Shown piece after piece: positions 18,012 through 27,012 of a stretch of DNA of 64,000 nt. A program made the translations under genes and the position numbers. Source of the DNA: Bin5 sp965208965 (GTDB lineage Bacteria > Chloroflexota > Anaerolineae > Caldilineales > Caldilineaceae); the NCBI GenBank assembly GCA_965208965.1, contig OZ242384.1, forward strand, positions 2,170,001 to 2,234,000, read 5' to 3'. The notes below the pieces were generated by a model. The model had not been told where the DNA came from and did not search any database. It worked only from the letters and a program-made list of their open reading frames with translations. The first letter of the stretch is position 1, and the number at the start of each line of letters is the position of its first letter.

Positions 18012-18189
18012 GTCTCCGTCCCCATCACTCGTCTGGAATATCCACAAAAACACCGACCTGTCACCAGGCCCCAAACACGCGTGCCCCCACGAAAGAAGAA
18101 GGATCCCGTCCCCTGCCGGGTGCGCCGTCAATTGCCTATCACGAGCCTAAGATCACCCATGAGAGTCGTCACTGACAATTGACTACCGA

Positions 18190-20760
18190 CTACTGACCAC
18201 TGTCGTCCTCGTGCCCGTGCACCGGCGTATGCTCGTGGTAAACGCCGTGCGCGTGCATGCGCTGGTGCAGGCGGTTGTGGGCCGCCTCCAACACCGCCCG
18301 CATCTCCCTGAAACGCTGCGCGTTCGGCCGGGGGGCGATCGTGTCCACATAAGCGATCGCGCCTTCGATCTGCTCCAACACCGCCGACGCGTCCGGCTCG
18401 TTGAACAACGGGCTGTCCGCAACCAACGTCTGCACTGCGCTCGTATGGGCCGCAATCTCGCCCTCCTCGCCGGTATAACTGCCGCGCACACGCAGCGCTA
18501 TCCACGACGAAGATGTAACCGCAACTTGCAGGCTTCCCGAGGCGCTGTACTCGCCCTGGACGTCAACCTGGTCAACCACCAGCCCGCCCTGTACGACCTC
18601 CACCTGCTTGATCGGAACCTGCACCGACTCAACCCGCCAGTCGACGCCCACGCTCCCGCCGCCGGCTGGCAGCTGCACCTGCCCGCCCGGAGCGACGCCC
18701 TCAACCGACAACTCCGCCAGCGGACCGATCGTCATGAACGTATTGCCCGCCTGCACCGCCGCCATCCAGTTCTCGTACGTGAACTCCCGCTCCCCCAAAT
18801 GCGCGTAGGTTCGCACGCCACCCAACTGCGACGAGGCGGCCATCTTGTCCGAGCCGCCCACGATCGGCAGCTGGTAACCCAGGTTCAGGTAGCGGTACCA
18901 GTCCGCGATACCGTAGGGGTTGAGCTCCCGCTCACAGGGGTTGAAAGTCATCATCTCGATGGCATGGATAAGGCCTAGAACGATATCCGCGGCCCGTTCC
19001 AGTTGCGGGTTCGGCGCGTGCGGCATCACTACCAGCCCGCCCTGGTCGATACACTTCTGCGCCCATTCGGCCATTACCACCTCCTGGGGATCCCCCAGGG
19101 CCGACTCCGACGGGCCGCCGCTGCACAGCGGGTGGATCATCTTGCCGTTGTAGCCCAGAAGCGAAATGTGACCCAGGATCTGCATGCGGTTCTCGGTTCC
19201 GACCCGCACCAGAAACTCGCCGTCGCCACCGAACTCGCGCGCGCCCAGCGTGGTCCTGCCGTCAAAGTCACTGACGTTGCTGAACATTTCGCCCCACTGG
19301 CTCGCCAGCAGATTGACCACGTGCACGTCCTCGGCCTGGCCCTCCAACAGCGCCGTCGAAGGGCTCAAAAAGTGAACATGCGTATCCGCCGTCACCCAAC
19401 CGTTCTCCCGCCACGGCAGCACACGCTCCAGCTCGAACACCAGTTCATCCGTGTCGGGCCCGATCGTGATCTGCTTCCGCACCGGCGCCGTCTCATAGCC
19501 CTTCGTGATCTCCACGAAGACCTCCCCCAGCGGCATATCAACCTCGCAATGGCCGTCGATATAGCTGTACTGGTTGCGCCCGTTGACGAATTCACCGTAG
19601 TTGTCCTCAAACCAGTGCGGGTTCACCTTGCGATGGCGCCCGCGCGGCGGCAGATACTCGCCGTGCTCGCCGTGGAAATGAATGCGCACCGGCACCAGGT
19701 TGTTCGTCCCCTTCTGCACCACGCGCACGTCGACCAGCCGGTGGGCCGGCGCCACGCCGACGATGGTGTCTGATGCCTGGCCGTTTTCGAGTTGCGAAAG
19801 GTCATAGACGATCGGCTCGTCACTGTCCACGCCCACGTGCAGCCAAGCCTGCGGATGCGCGCTGTACTCGATGATCAGGTCCCGTTGCGATACCGCGGGC
19901 TGGACGTTCGCTTCATCTCCCATCCAGCGGCCGCGGTCGTAGTCGAACGCGGCCCGGGCCGACATCACATAGCCCAGGTCAATAGCCAAGTCCTCGTATT
20001 CATCAATGGCGTTAAACTCGACGCCTTCCGGCAGTGTCAGCCGCAGCTTGCGGCGCACACCGGGGCGCAGCGGGTGCTCCGCCAAATTCGTGAGGCTGAT
20101 GGCGTAAACGGTCGACCCCTCGTTGCGCGGCTGCAGAACCAGGCGCCGGATCGGCTTGTCCGGATGTGGGTTCTCCAGCGCGTACAGCCACATCTTCTCT
20201 TCCATCTGATCGCGCCCGGAACTGGTGCGCGTTTCGCCGCGACCGTAATCCGTGGTTGGGACCCGCCCCAGCTGGATCTCCTCGGTCGCCGCGTTGAAGA
20301 CGGTCGCCTTCGCCGCCGGCACCGTCTCGAAGGGGCTGCCTCCCCATACGACGCGGCTCTGCTGAATTGCAAATCGGCGCCGTACCGGCGTCTCGTACCG
20401 GCTGCCGTCCTCGTATTCAAATGTATAGGAGGAGACGTGATCGCCCAGTTCGTTTCCGTCCTGCGCGAAGTCGGCGAAACCGTCGAGATAATTGGTGACG
20501 CGGTCGGCTACGGCATGCAGAAAAACCGCGTAGGTGGCGCGCTCCCCTTCCAGTTCGACCGTCACCGGTTCATTGTCAAGCAAAATGACGGCAGGGCCTT
20601 CGAATCCACCGAGCAGGAACGGTACGCCGTTGAAATCTGTCGGCCCCGTCCTGTCCTCGACCAAGGAGGGCACGCGCAACGATTCTGGAAGCTCGGCGCG
20701 TCCGGCATTGAAGGATTTCGTCAGATCAACGGGCGTGAAATGTGGGGAGATTGGATTCAT
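18190..20760 (-). CDS. CehA/McbA family metallohydrolase (PHP superfamily)
   Basis: 856 residues. The N-terminal half is beta-rich without a recognised motif. The catalytic half begins at WVTADTHVHFLSPS, the metal-binding DxHxH motif of CehA/McbA proteins, and continues with VVMPHAPNP, another likely His ligand region. CehA and McbA hydrolyse aryl carbamates such as carbaryl; for this protein the substrate is unknown. The tail is His-rich (HEHTPVHGHEDD) and may bind metal. The ATG at 20760 is preceded by GGAGAG; longer readings would overlap the alpha/beta hydrolase gene. The stop lies in a short ACTACTGAC-type repeat. Confidence 0.82.
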   Translation of the reverse strand: MNPISPHFTPVDLTKSFNAGRAELPESLRVPSLVEDRTGPTDFNGVPFLLGGFEGPAVILLDNEPVTVELEGERATYAVFLHAVADRVTNYLDGFADFAQDGNELGDHVSSYTFEYEDGSRYETPVRRRFAIQQSRVVWGGSPFETVPAAKATVFNAATEEIQLGRVPTTDYGRGETRTSSGRDQMEEKMWLYALENPHPDKPIRRLVLQPRNEGSTVYAISLTNLAEHPLRPGVRRKLRLTLPEGVEFNAIDEYEDLAIDLGYVMSARAAFDYDRGRWMGDEANVQPAVSQRDLIIEYSAHPQAWLHVGVDSDEPIVYDLSQLENGQASDTIVGVAPAHRLVDVRVVQKGTNNLVPVRIHFHGEHGEYLPPRGRHRKVNPHWFEDNYGEFVNGRNQYSYIDGHCEVDMPLGEVFVEITKGYETAPVRKQITIGPDTDELVFELERVLPWRENGWVTADTHVHFLSPSTALLEGQAEDVHVVNLLASQWGEMFSNVSDFDGRTTLGAREFGGDGEFLVRVGTENRMQILGHISLLGYNGKMIHPLCSGGPSESALGDPQEVVMAEWAQKCIDQGGLVVMPHAPNPQLERAADIVLGLIHAIEMMTFNPCERELNPYGIADWYRYLNLGYQLPIVGGSDKMAASSQLGGVRTYAHLGEREFTYENWMAAVQAGNTFMTIGPLAELSVEGVAPGGQVQLPAGGGSVGVDWRVESVQVPIKQVEVVQGGLVVDQVDVQGEYSASGSLQVAVTSSSWIALRVRGSYTGEEGEIAAHTSAVQTLVADSPLFNEPDASAVLEQIEGAIAYVDTIAPRPNAQRFREMRAVLEAAHNRLHQRMHAHGVYHEHTPVHGHEDDSGQ

Positions 20761-20839
20761 GGGACTCTCCATTTCTGCCGCGCCTCGCGGCGGTTGATGC
20801 AGCTGTCTCGTCTGTATATTCTTTCCTACTCCAGGTGTG

Positions 20840-21988
20840 TCAGGACTCCGCCAGCCAGCGGTCGAACCAGTCGAACGCATCCTCCTGCATCGCAATGTCG
20901 AATTTGTGCTCGCCGGCATAAAACGAGCAACTGTAGCGGTCGCCTGCGTCCGCCTTCTCGTACACCTGCCTCAGCATCACGTCAGCCCGCCTCATCTCGG
21001 CCAGCGTGAACAGCGGGTCTTCCGTATTGTTCTGTACCAAAGTCGGCAACGGCACACGCATCCCCAGAATGTCCGGGTAGTCCATCTCGGTCGCCAGGTG
21101 CGGCACGTAGATCATCCATGTGTGCGTATGACTCTTGTTCAGCAGAAAGTCCCGCCACGTCGTCATCATTCCGACGCAGACGGCGCAGCGCACGCGGTCA
21201 TCCAACCCGGCCAGGTAGACCGTGCGCAGGCCCCCGCCCGACAGCCCGCCGATACCCACCCGCTCAGCGTCCACGTCATCGCGCCCGCACAGCACGCCCA
21301 GCGCATGCACATCCTCGGCCAGCCATACGCCCGCCCACGTCGTCCCCGCACTGAGCAACGACTTCGCCAGGGTCGACTCGTGACCGCCAGCCCAACGGTT
21401 GTAAGCGGCGATGTATTCCGGGTCCTCCGACTCCTGCTCGTCCATACCGTCGCGAATTACTGCAGGCAGGTCCGCGATGCGGACGCGGCGGCTGCCAAAA
21501 GCGAAAGCATCCGGCACCAGCACCGCATACCCGCGCTGGGCCAGCCGGTTGGCCCAAGGCGCGCCCCCATACGCACGCGCCTGGTGGTCGATGTCTACCG
21601 CGTTCTGGTCCTCATTCGTTCGCGTGATCTTCTGCCAGCCGTGGAACTTATGGCCACCGTGATCGTGCAAAGACAGCACCCCGGGCAAAGGACCGCGTGC
21701 ACCCGCCGGCTTCAACAGCACCGCCTCCGTGCGCGGGCCATACGGCAACTGCCACGAGAGCTCCTCCACCTGCAACCCGTCATACTCGTACTGACGCTCG
21801 ACCCGGCACTCCTCCGCGCCCTCTGTGTCCGGCATCGCCACCCGCTCGCGAAATCTCTGCCGCGCTGCCGGCCGCCAGGCTGCCGGCTCAATCCAATGGG
21901 TATGGCGAAAAGAGAGAAAGTTGGGGCCTTCATTGGCCAGAGCAACTGCCCACGAGCCGTAGGCGCCGAGCATCGAGTGAGAGGACAT
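20840..21988 (-). CDS. Alpha/beta hydrolase (dienelactone hydrolase-like)
   Basis: 382 residues. The core has VLSLHDHGGHKFHGW (oxyanion region), AQRGYAVLVPDAFAFGSRR, the nucleophile elbow GLSGGG in RVGIGGLSGGGLRTVYLAGLD, an acidic residue near NNTEDPLF, and a late His in GEHKFD. The arrangement matches large acetyl-xylan esterase/dienelactone hydrolase-like proteins often placed next to CehA and oxidoreductases. ATG 21988 has CAGGAAA about 8 nt upstream; an in-frame ATG at 22009 has no such site. A promoter-like TATAGT lies in the repeat module upstream. Confidence 0.82.
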   Translation of the reverse strand: MSSHSMLGAYGSWAVALANEGPNFLSFRHTHWIEPAAWRPAARQRFRERVAMPDTEGAEECRVERQYEYDGLQVEELSWQLPYGPRTEAVLLKPAGARGPLPGVLSLHDHGGHKFHGWQKITRTNEDQNAVDIDHQARAYGGAPWANRLAQRGYAVLVPDAFAFGSRRVRIADLPAVIRDGMDEQESEDPEYIAAYNRWAGGHESTLAKSLLSAGTTWAGVWLAEDVHALGVLCGRDDVDAERVGIGGLSGGGLRTVYLAGLDDRVRCAVCVGMMTTWRDFLLNKSHTHTWMIYVPHLATEMDYPDILGMRVPLPTLVQNNTEDPLFTLAEMRRADVMLRQVYEKADAGDRYSCSFYAGEHKFDIAMQEDAFDWFDRWLAES

Positions 21989-22045
21989 TCCGTCTGTTTC
22001 CTGGTGCATGGTATGACAGGGTCTTCAGAGTGGTCGCGCGGCCGC

Positions 22046-22170
22046 GCTAAGCGGTCTGCGCTGTCCGGGATACTATAGCAGGGATTGGAAAGAGGGGAAA
22101 AGCCGCGCTAACTTGGCGCGTAACCACAGAAACAAAGAAAGGGGACCGCCATAACCGTGCAGTCCCCCTT
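22046..22170. repeat. Intergenic repeat module, copy A
   Basis: About 125 bp that share roughly three quarters of positions with 23008-23130 in the same orientation. Conserved parts are TGCGCTGT...GATACT, AGCAGGGAT, AAAGCCGCGCT and the GGGGAC...GTCCCC hairpin. On the minus strand it is a terminator followed by a promoter-like stretch, placed exactly between two genes. Confidence 0.65.
22138..22167 (-). terminator. Rho-independent terminator after the NHL gene
   Basis: GGGGAC (22141-22146) and GTCCCC (22162-22167) form the stem; on the minus strand the hairpin is followed by TTTCTTTG. It lies about 80 nt past the stop of the NHL gene. Confidence 0.6.
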
Positions 22171-22249
22171 GCCACCGTGCTGGAATTCCGGCAGGACGTG
22201 TGGCTTACTCTCGTTTGTCAGGCGGCGACGCAAAGCGTCCCCAGGGCGC

Positions 22250-23023
22250 TTAGGCTCTATTCAGTCTGGTTACCCTGCCCCCTATGAGCCATTCGGCCAC
22301 ATACAGGTTACCGGTGGCGTCCGCAGCCAAACCGTGAGGGCTGTTGAACTTGCCCGTCTCCAGGTGGCTCGTGCGTACTGACTGCCCCGATTCGTTCACA
22401 TTGTTGGGCCAGCCCTCAACGTCGCACACCTGCTTGTTGCCGCCGAGGTACGTGACCAGTTCATCGTTAATGTCGGTGACCACGAGGCGGGCGCGAAGCT
22501 CGGCAATGATCATCAGATCGCCATGTGTCGCGAAACAACTGGGCGTGTTCAGAAAACCGTCACCAAACATCCGCCTGAATCCACCCTCCATGTCGTAGAC
22601 CTGAACGCGGTCGTTGGCCCTGTCCGCCACGTAGAGCTCCGGCTCGGACTTGCGATAATCAAAGAAGATGCCGTGCGGGCAGTTGTAGGCCCCGGCCCCT
22701 TCCTCGCCGTTGATGCTGCTGATATACTCGCCATCTTTCGTGAACCAGTGGACCTGGTACGCGCCGTACCCATCGCCCACCCAGATGTCGCCGTTGCCAC
22801 CAAAGCGCTCCTCGTTCACCGCGACGGTTGTGGGGGCGTAGCGTGTGTCCTTGTAAATGGGAAGGGGAGGCGTCTCCAGCCTCATGACCACTTCACCGTC
22901 CAATGTCGTCTTGAATACCTGACCGGGCCCTTCGCCCACGCCCGGAGGGTTCTGGTAGCCGTGAAGATCGTCCTGGACTTCGATTGCGGGGAAGCCAAGC
23001 CGGGGAGCGACGGCCTGCGCTGT
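22250..23023 (-). pseudogene. NHL-repeat (beta-propeller) protein, 5'-truncated
   Basis: The clear part (229 residues from a GTG at 22939) holds NHL repeats: YNCPHGIFFDYR, ELYVADRANDRVQVYD and FNSPHGLAADATGNLYVAEW. Coding-like sequence continues 28 codons upstream (LGFPAIEVQDDLHGYQNPPG) with no ATG, until a TGA at 23026-23024. Just there the sequence becomes the intergenic repeat module B. NHL proteins of this type are normally about 290-330 residues and begin with a signal or first blade, so I infer loss of the 5' end. If the GTG at 22939 is used, a shortened protein could still be made. Blades pack as a scaffold or lyase-like propeller; function unknown. Confidence 0.6.
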
Positions 23024-23130
23024 TCAAGATACTTTAGCAGGGATCTGAGTGAGGCGGAAAGCCGCGCTCACATGGCGCGTCGCCGCAGACACAGAAAAGG
23101 GGGACCGCCGCAGCTGCGTAGTCCCCCTTC
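23008..23130. repeat. Intergenic repeat module, copy B
   Basis: Partner of 22046-22170. On the minus strand it contains a terminator hairpin, GCGCGGCTTTCC, ATCCCTGCTAAAGTATC and ends at CAGCGCAGGCCGT. That end falls inside the apparent 5' part of the NHL reading frame. Confidence 0.65.
23095..23127 (-). terminator. Rho-independent terminator after the VOC gene
   Basis: On the minus strand GGGGGAC (23127-23121) pairs with GTCCCCC (23105-23099), with an inner CGCAGCTGCG palindrome, followed by TTTTCTG. It lies about 140 nt past the VOC stop. Confidence 0.65.
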
Positions 23131-23267
23131 CTCACACCCGGATCATGGCCCCGTGAAAGCCTGATCCACAGCAGTTCCTCTCCGAAATCAGGACGCCCCG
23201 CTCCACCTACGTAGTACGCAAAACGTTATACGCATGGGAGTCGAACACGGCGTCCTAACGCGACCCC

Positions 23268-24065
23268 CTAGTACCCAGGCGGCGGATCGACCGGACCGTC
23301 AAACTCCATCGACGTGAAGACCCCGCCCTGCGGGTCCCCGATCACCGCAAATCGACCGACCGTGCCCGTATGGGTCGGCGGAACATGAATGACGCCGCCC
23401 AGCTCCTTCGCCTTGGCCGCCGTCGCCTCGATATCCGCCGACATGAAGTAGGGCGCCCAATTGGGCGGAACCTCCCCCCAGGAGTCGTCCATCTTCAGCA
23501 TCCCGGCCTGCATCCGCTCGCCCAACTTGAAGAGGTGATAACCGTTTGGGTCGCTGTCATGGCCCCAGCCGAAAACCTCCCCGTAGAAACTGCGCGCGGT
23601 GTCGACATCCTTCGTCTGAAGCTCATTCCAGACAAGTGCATTGGGCACGTTGACCAGCTGCGCGCCGATGTGCTGCCTCGGCTGCCACAGACCAACCATC
23701 GCGCCCGTCGGGTCCTGGAGCACGATCATGCGCCCTGACTCCATGACATCCATGGCCTCCATCGCCACCGTTCCGCCGGCCGCAACCGCTTTTTCCGCCA
23801 CCGCATCGACGTTGTCGTGCTTGATGTAGGATGACCAGATCGGCGGAATCCCCTGGTCCGCCATCTCCTGCGGCAGGTTGCTCAGGCCGGCCACGTTATA
23901 CCCTTCAATCTGACACAATGAGTAGTGGAAGCCCATCCCCGTCGGGATATCAAAATACTCCCAACCGAACAGACCGCTGTAAAATTCTTTGGCCGCGGCC
24001 GGGTCGGTTGTTGCCAGGTCCACCCAACAGAACATGTTGTCCGGATAGCGCTGTACTACCTGCAT
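23268..24065 (-). CDS. VOC-superfamily protein with two domains
   Basis: 265 residues made of two vicinal-oxygen-chelate (glyoxalase/bleomycin-resistance) domains, about 8-125 and 138-262. The first starts FCWVDLATTDPAAAKEFYSGLFGWEY, the second LVWNELQTKDVDTARSFYGEVFGWGH, and both end with a GRxxVxxDPxGA-type or related strand (RMIVLQDPTGAMVGLWQP; RFAVIGDPQGGVF). Potential metal ligands are few, so a binding or lyase function cannot be assigned. An 8-bp inverted repeat lies 67 bp upstream of the ATG. Confidence 0.88.
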   Translation of the reverse strand: MQVVQRYPDNMFCWVDLATTDPAAAKEFYSGLFGWEYFDIPTGMGFHYSLCQIEGYNVAGLSNLPQEMADQGIPPIWSSYIKHDNVDAVAEKAVAAGGTVAMEAMDVMESGRMIVLQDPTGAMVGLWQPRQHIGAQLVNVPNALVWNELQTKDVDTARSFYGEVFGWGHDSDPNGYHLFKLGERMQAGMLKMDDSWGEVPPNWAPYFMSADIEATAAKAKELGGVIHVPPTHTGTVGRFAVIGDPQGGVFTSMEFDGPVDPPPGY

Positions 24066-24131
24066 GAAACTCTCCCTTCTTTGACAGAATTCGGTTTGTT
24101 CTTTGCCTGCTTGACGCAGACCCTTTCCAGC

Positions 24132-24158
24132 TTAGCACGAATAGATCATGCGTGCTAA
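24132..24158. promoter_or_regulatory. Inverted repeat upstream of the VOC gene, possible operator
   Basis: TTAGCACG (24132-24139) and CGTGCTAA (24151-24158) form a perfect 8-bp inverted repeat separated by 11 nt. It lies in the promoter-side region of the minus-strand VOC gene. Operator function is inference; no T-tract suits a terminator. Confidence 0.35.
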
Positions 24159-24236
24159 TTCGGCAACGGTCGCGATCGCACAATAGGACGACGTCGGGGG
24201 AAAGCAGGTTCCATGCTGCGCTGTAACAGACGCGAA

Positions 24237-24263
24237 AGAGCCGACCGGAAACCGGTCGGCTCT
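24237..24263 (-). terminator. Strong Rho-independent terminator
   Basis: A 12-bp perfect stem (24237-24248 with 24252-24263) around a 3-nt loop, GAGCCGACCGG/CCGGTCGGCTC at its core. On the minus strand it is followed by TTTCGCG. It ends the catalase / aquaporin-remnant transcript. Confidence 0.7.
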
Positions 24264-24284
24264 GTACTTGTCTTCGAGTTGAAA

Positions 24285-24386
24285 TCAGGCCTCTTCAAGG
24301 TAGTAGCGGTACAGTACACCGGCAATTACACAACCGATGATCTTCGCTACGACGTAGACCCAGAAGGGTGCGTCGCACCATTTTCA
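24285..24386 (-). pseudogene. C-terminal remnant of an aquaporin/MIP-type channel gene
   Basis: Between catalase and the terminator the minus strand reads PFWVYVVAKIIGCVIAGVLYRYYLEEA and then a stop (TGA at 24287-24285). This resembles the last transmembrane helix of MIP channels (the common form is PxWVYWVGPxxGAxxAxxxY). Upstream the frame is closed by TGA at 24386-24384 and there is no room for the rest of the gene before the catalase stop at 24425. So only about 33 codons survive. Placement just before a strong terminator fits the end of a former operon. Confidence 0.45.
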
Positions 24387-24424
24387 GGGTGCTGGCGATA
24401 ACAAATGCACAACCTGCCGGCGGA

Positions 24425-25990
24425 TCAGTCGGCGGCTTTGGCCAGTGACTCTTCCGGCACCGACTGTAGCTCCGAATATGCTTCTGCGCTGGTTTTCTCT
24501 ATCAATTCAGCCAGAGACAGGTCCGCGAGGGCAGCCACCCGCTCGGAGGCATGGGTAAGGTCCAACTTTCCGGCGACGCCGCAAGCGTAGTTCGGATCGG
24601 CTTTGTAGAAATGGACAAGCTGGCGGACCTGGATGCGCTCGGGCACACCATCCATCGCTTCGGCGATATTGCTGAACAACTGCCCTTTCTGGTCGTCGTT
24701 CATCAGGCGGAACAGATTACCGGGCTGGGTATAGTCGTCGTTGCCGGTGCGATGGTCGTAGCGATCAGCGTCGCCGGACACCTTGAGCGGTGGCTCGAGA
24801 TGACGGGAATCTTCGACTGCTCCTCCCATGCTGTTGGGTTCATAGTTGACCGCGCCGCCGAAGTTGCCGTCAAAACGCAGGTTGCCGTCGCGATGATAGT
24901 TGTGAACAGGGCACTGCGGGCTGTTGGCAGGAAGAGCGGCATAGTTTACCCCGATGCGGTAGCGGTGGGCATCGGCGTAGGACATAATCCGGGCCTGGAG
25001 CATCTTGTCTGGCGAAAAGCTGATGCCGGGCACGATGTTGGAGGGTTCAAACGCGGCCTGCTCGATGTCGGCAAAGTAGTTTTCCGGGTTGCGATTGAGT
25101 TCCATGATGCCGATCTCGATCAGCGGGTAGTCGCCATGGGGCCAAACCTTGGTCAGATCGAATGGGTTGACATGGTAGGTTTCGGCGTCCTCTTCCGGCA
25201 TCACCTGGACGCAGACGCGCCATTTCGGATAATCTCCCCTCTCGATGGCTTCGAAAAGGTCTCGCTGCGAGCTTTCACGATCCTGCCCGACAATCTCTGT
25301 CGCCTGGGCATTGGTCCACGTCTTGATTCCCTGCATGGTCTTGAAGTGGAACTTTATCCAGAAACGCTCATTGTCGGCATTGATGAAGCTGTAGGTGTGG
25401 CTGCTGTAGCCGTTGACAAAGCGATAACCCTGCGGCAGACCGCGAGTACTCATCAGGATGGTGACCTGGTGCAAGCTTTCAGGGGAGAGCGACCAGAAGT
25501 CCCACATGGCTGTGCTGGAGCGCATGTTTGTTTTGGGATCGCGCTTCTGCGTATGGATGAAGTCGCCGAACTTGTAGGGATCGCGTACAAAGAAGACCGG
25601 GGTGTTGTTACCGACCATATCCCAGTTTCCGTCTTCGGTGTAGAACTTGACAGCGAAGCCGCGGACGTCGCGTTCAGCATCCGCGGCGCCGCGTTCACCT
25701 GCGACGGTCGAGAAGCGGAGCAGGCAGTCGGTCTGTTTACCTACTTCGGAGAATATTCTGGCCTTGGTGAAGCGCGTGACATCATTCGTAACGGTGAAGG
25801 TGCCGTAAGCCCCCGAACCTTTGGCATGCACGACCCGCTCCGGGACGCGTTCGCGGTTGAAAGTGGCCATCTTCTCCAGGAGCTGATAGTCCTGCATCAG
25901 AAGTGGACCGCGGGGCCCGGCAGTCAAAGAGTTCTGGTTATCCCCAATCGGCGCTCCGTGAGCCGTTGTCAGTTGTTTGCGTTCAGCCAT
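24425..25990 (-). CDS. katA: Catalase (monofunctional, small subunit, heme)
   Basis: 521 residues; breaks down hydrogen peroxide. The N-terminal GDNQNSLTAGPRGPLLMQD, the catalytic His55 in ERVVHAKGSGAYG, the distal Asn in DMVGNNTPVFF, and the proximal heme Tyr in RIMSYADAHRYRIG are all present. Length fits clade 3 catalases. ATG 25990 has AAAGGAG at ideal distance. Upstream, TATGGTAGTGTCTCACCATA forms a short imperfect dyad that might be an operator, but I cannot assign the regulator. The gene symbol follows the common name for this clade. Confidence 0.95.
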   Translation of the reverse strand: MAERKQLTTAHGAPIGDNQNSLTAGPRGPLLMQDYQLLEKMATFNRERVPERVVHAKGSGAYGTFTVTNDVTRFTKARIFSEVGKQTDCLLRFSTVAGERGAADAERDVRGFAVKFYTEDGNWDMVGNNTPVFFVRDPYKFGDFIHTQKRDPKTNMRSSTAMWDFWSLSPESLHQVTILMSTRGLPQGYRFVNGYSSHTYSFINADNERFWIKFHFKTMQGIKTWTNAQATEIVGQDRESSQRDLFEAIERGDYPKWRVCVQVMPEEDAETYHVNPFDLTKVWPHGDYPLIEIGIMELNRNPENYFADIEQAAFEPSNIVPGISFSPDKMLQARIMSYADAHRYRIGVNYAALPANSPQCPVHNYHRDGNLRFDGNFGGAVNYEPNSMGGAVEDSRHLEPPLKVSGDADRYDHRTGNDDYTQPGNLFRLMNDDQKGQLFSNIAEAMDGVPERIQVRQLVHFYKADPNYACGVAGKLDLTHASERVAALADLSLAELIEKTSAEAYSELQSVPEESLAKAAD

Positions 25991-26279
25991 TGATCAACTC
26001 CTTTGATTCTTGACAGTCAAAGTGAACTTTCCTCAGACCACCTGTTGGCGAGAGCGACGGATACGACACCCTAATGGCATGCTCGGGGTAGTGCCCCAGA
26101 GTACGCTTCAGGACAAGAGAAGATCTGCGGGTATCGCGATTGACCGCTTCCCGGTTCGCGTGGGCTATGTTCGATATGGTAGTGTCTCACCATAATATAC
26201 AGAAACTCGACGACTTTGTCCATAGCGCCAGGGTCTAAACTCAAGGCAGTAGTGGCAAGGATACATCTGAAATGGGCGA

Positions 26280-26915
26280 TTACCAAAGGGTAATCACCCG
26301 TTCTTCGCCATCTCTGAGCGCCTGGCGATTTCTGCTGAGCGAGATGGTGACGGCCAGATAGGCAACAAGACCAAAGATCACATACGGCCAGGGCGTCTGT
26401 CCGGCGATGGCAAAGACGACCGCACATACCAGCGAAGTCGCGCTCACGCTGTAGGTGCCGATCGAAGCCATCCGGCTCCACCATATCAACAGCAGCCCGA
26501 CAAGGCAGACGACCCCGCCGATAAGCGGCGAGATTGCCAAAATGGTGGCCGCAGTCGTAATTCCGCCGGCGCCTCCCTTGAAGCCCAGATAAAGCGACCA
26601 GTTGTGACCGACAACCGCCGTAGCGCCGGCGAGCGCCGCGGCTGCGGCCACCGCGATCGCGTCCATATCGGGGAACAACGCCCCCGCCGCGTAGCGAATC
26701 AGCAGCACGGCCGCCGCGCCCTTGAGAGCATCACCCAGCAGCGTGGGGACAGCGGCTTTCAGACCGGCCGCGCGCCATGCGTTTGTCGCGCCCGTGCGCC
26801 CGCTGCCCACCGTGCGGATATCTACCCCGTATACTCTGGTGGCCAGCAAGCCGACCGGCACCGACCCAAGCAGATAGCCGAGCAGCGCACCGGCGATGAT
26901 CAGCAGAAATTCCAT
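26280..26915 (-). CDS. plsY: Glycerol-3-phosphate acyltransferase PlsY
   Basis: An integral membrane enzyme that acylates glycerol-3-phosphate with acyl-phosphate, the first step in phospholipid synthesis. 211 residues with about five membrane segments. The three PlsY motifs are visible: LLGSVPVGLLATRVYGVDIRTVGSGRTGATN, the GDALKGAAAVLL segment, and GHNWSLYLGFKGGAGG. ATG 26915 (MEFLLIIAGALLGY) is the natural family start; the frame extends 17 codons upstream without likeness. A Rho-independent stop is not obvious. Confidence 0.93.
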   Translation of the reverse strand: MEFLLIIAGALLGYLLGSVPVGLLATRVYGVDIRTVGSGRTGATNAWRAAGLKAAVPTLLGDALKGAAAVLLIRYAAGALFPDMDAIAVAAAAALAGATAVVGHNWSLYLGFKGGAGGITTAATILAISPLIGGVVCLVGLLLIWWSRMASIGTYSVSATSLVCAVVFAIAGQTPWPYVIFGLVAYLAVTISLSRNRQALRDGEERVITLW

Positions 26916-27012
26916 AGCAGAGGCGCCGTCAATCTTTGCGCTGGAGCGACCGCAGAACCGGCCCACTTGCGCCCAATAAACAGATAGCTCTTGCGCTTGT
27001 AGCGGTCATACG

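Noticed and set aside
24551..25993. A 480-codon open frame antisense to catalase
   Set aside because: Its product has no likeness to a known family and the opposite strand is a fully conserved catalase; long antisense frames are common in GC-rich DNA.
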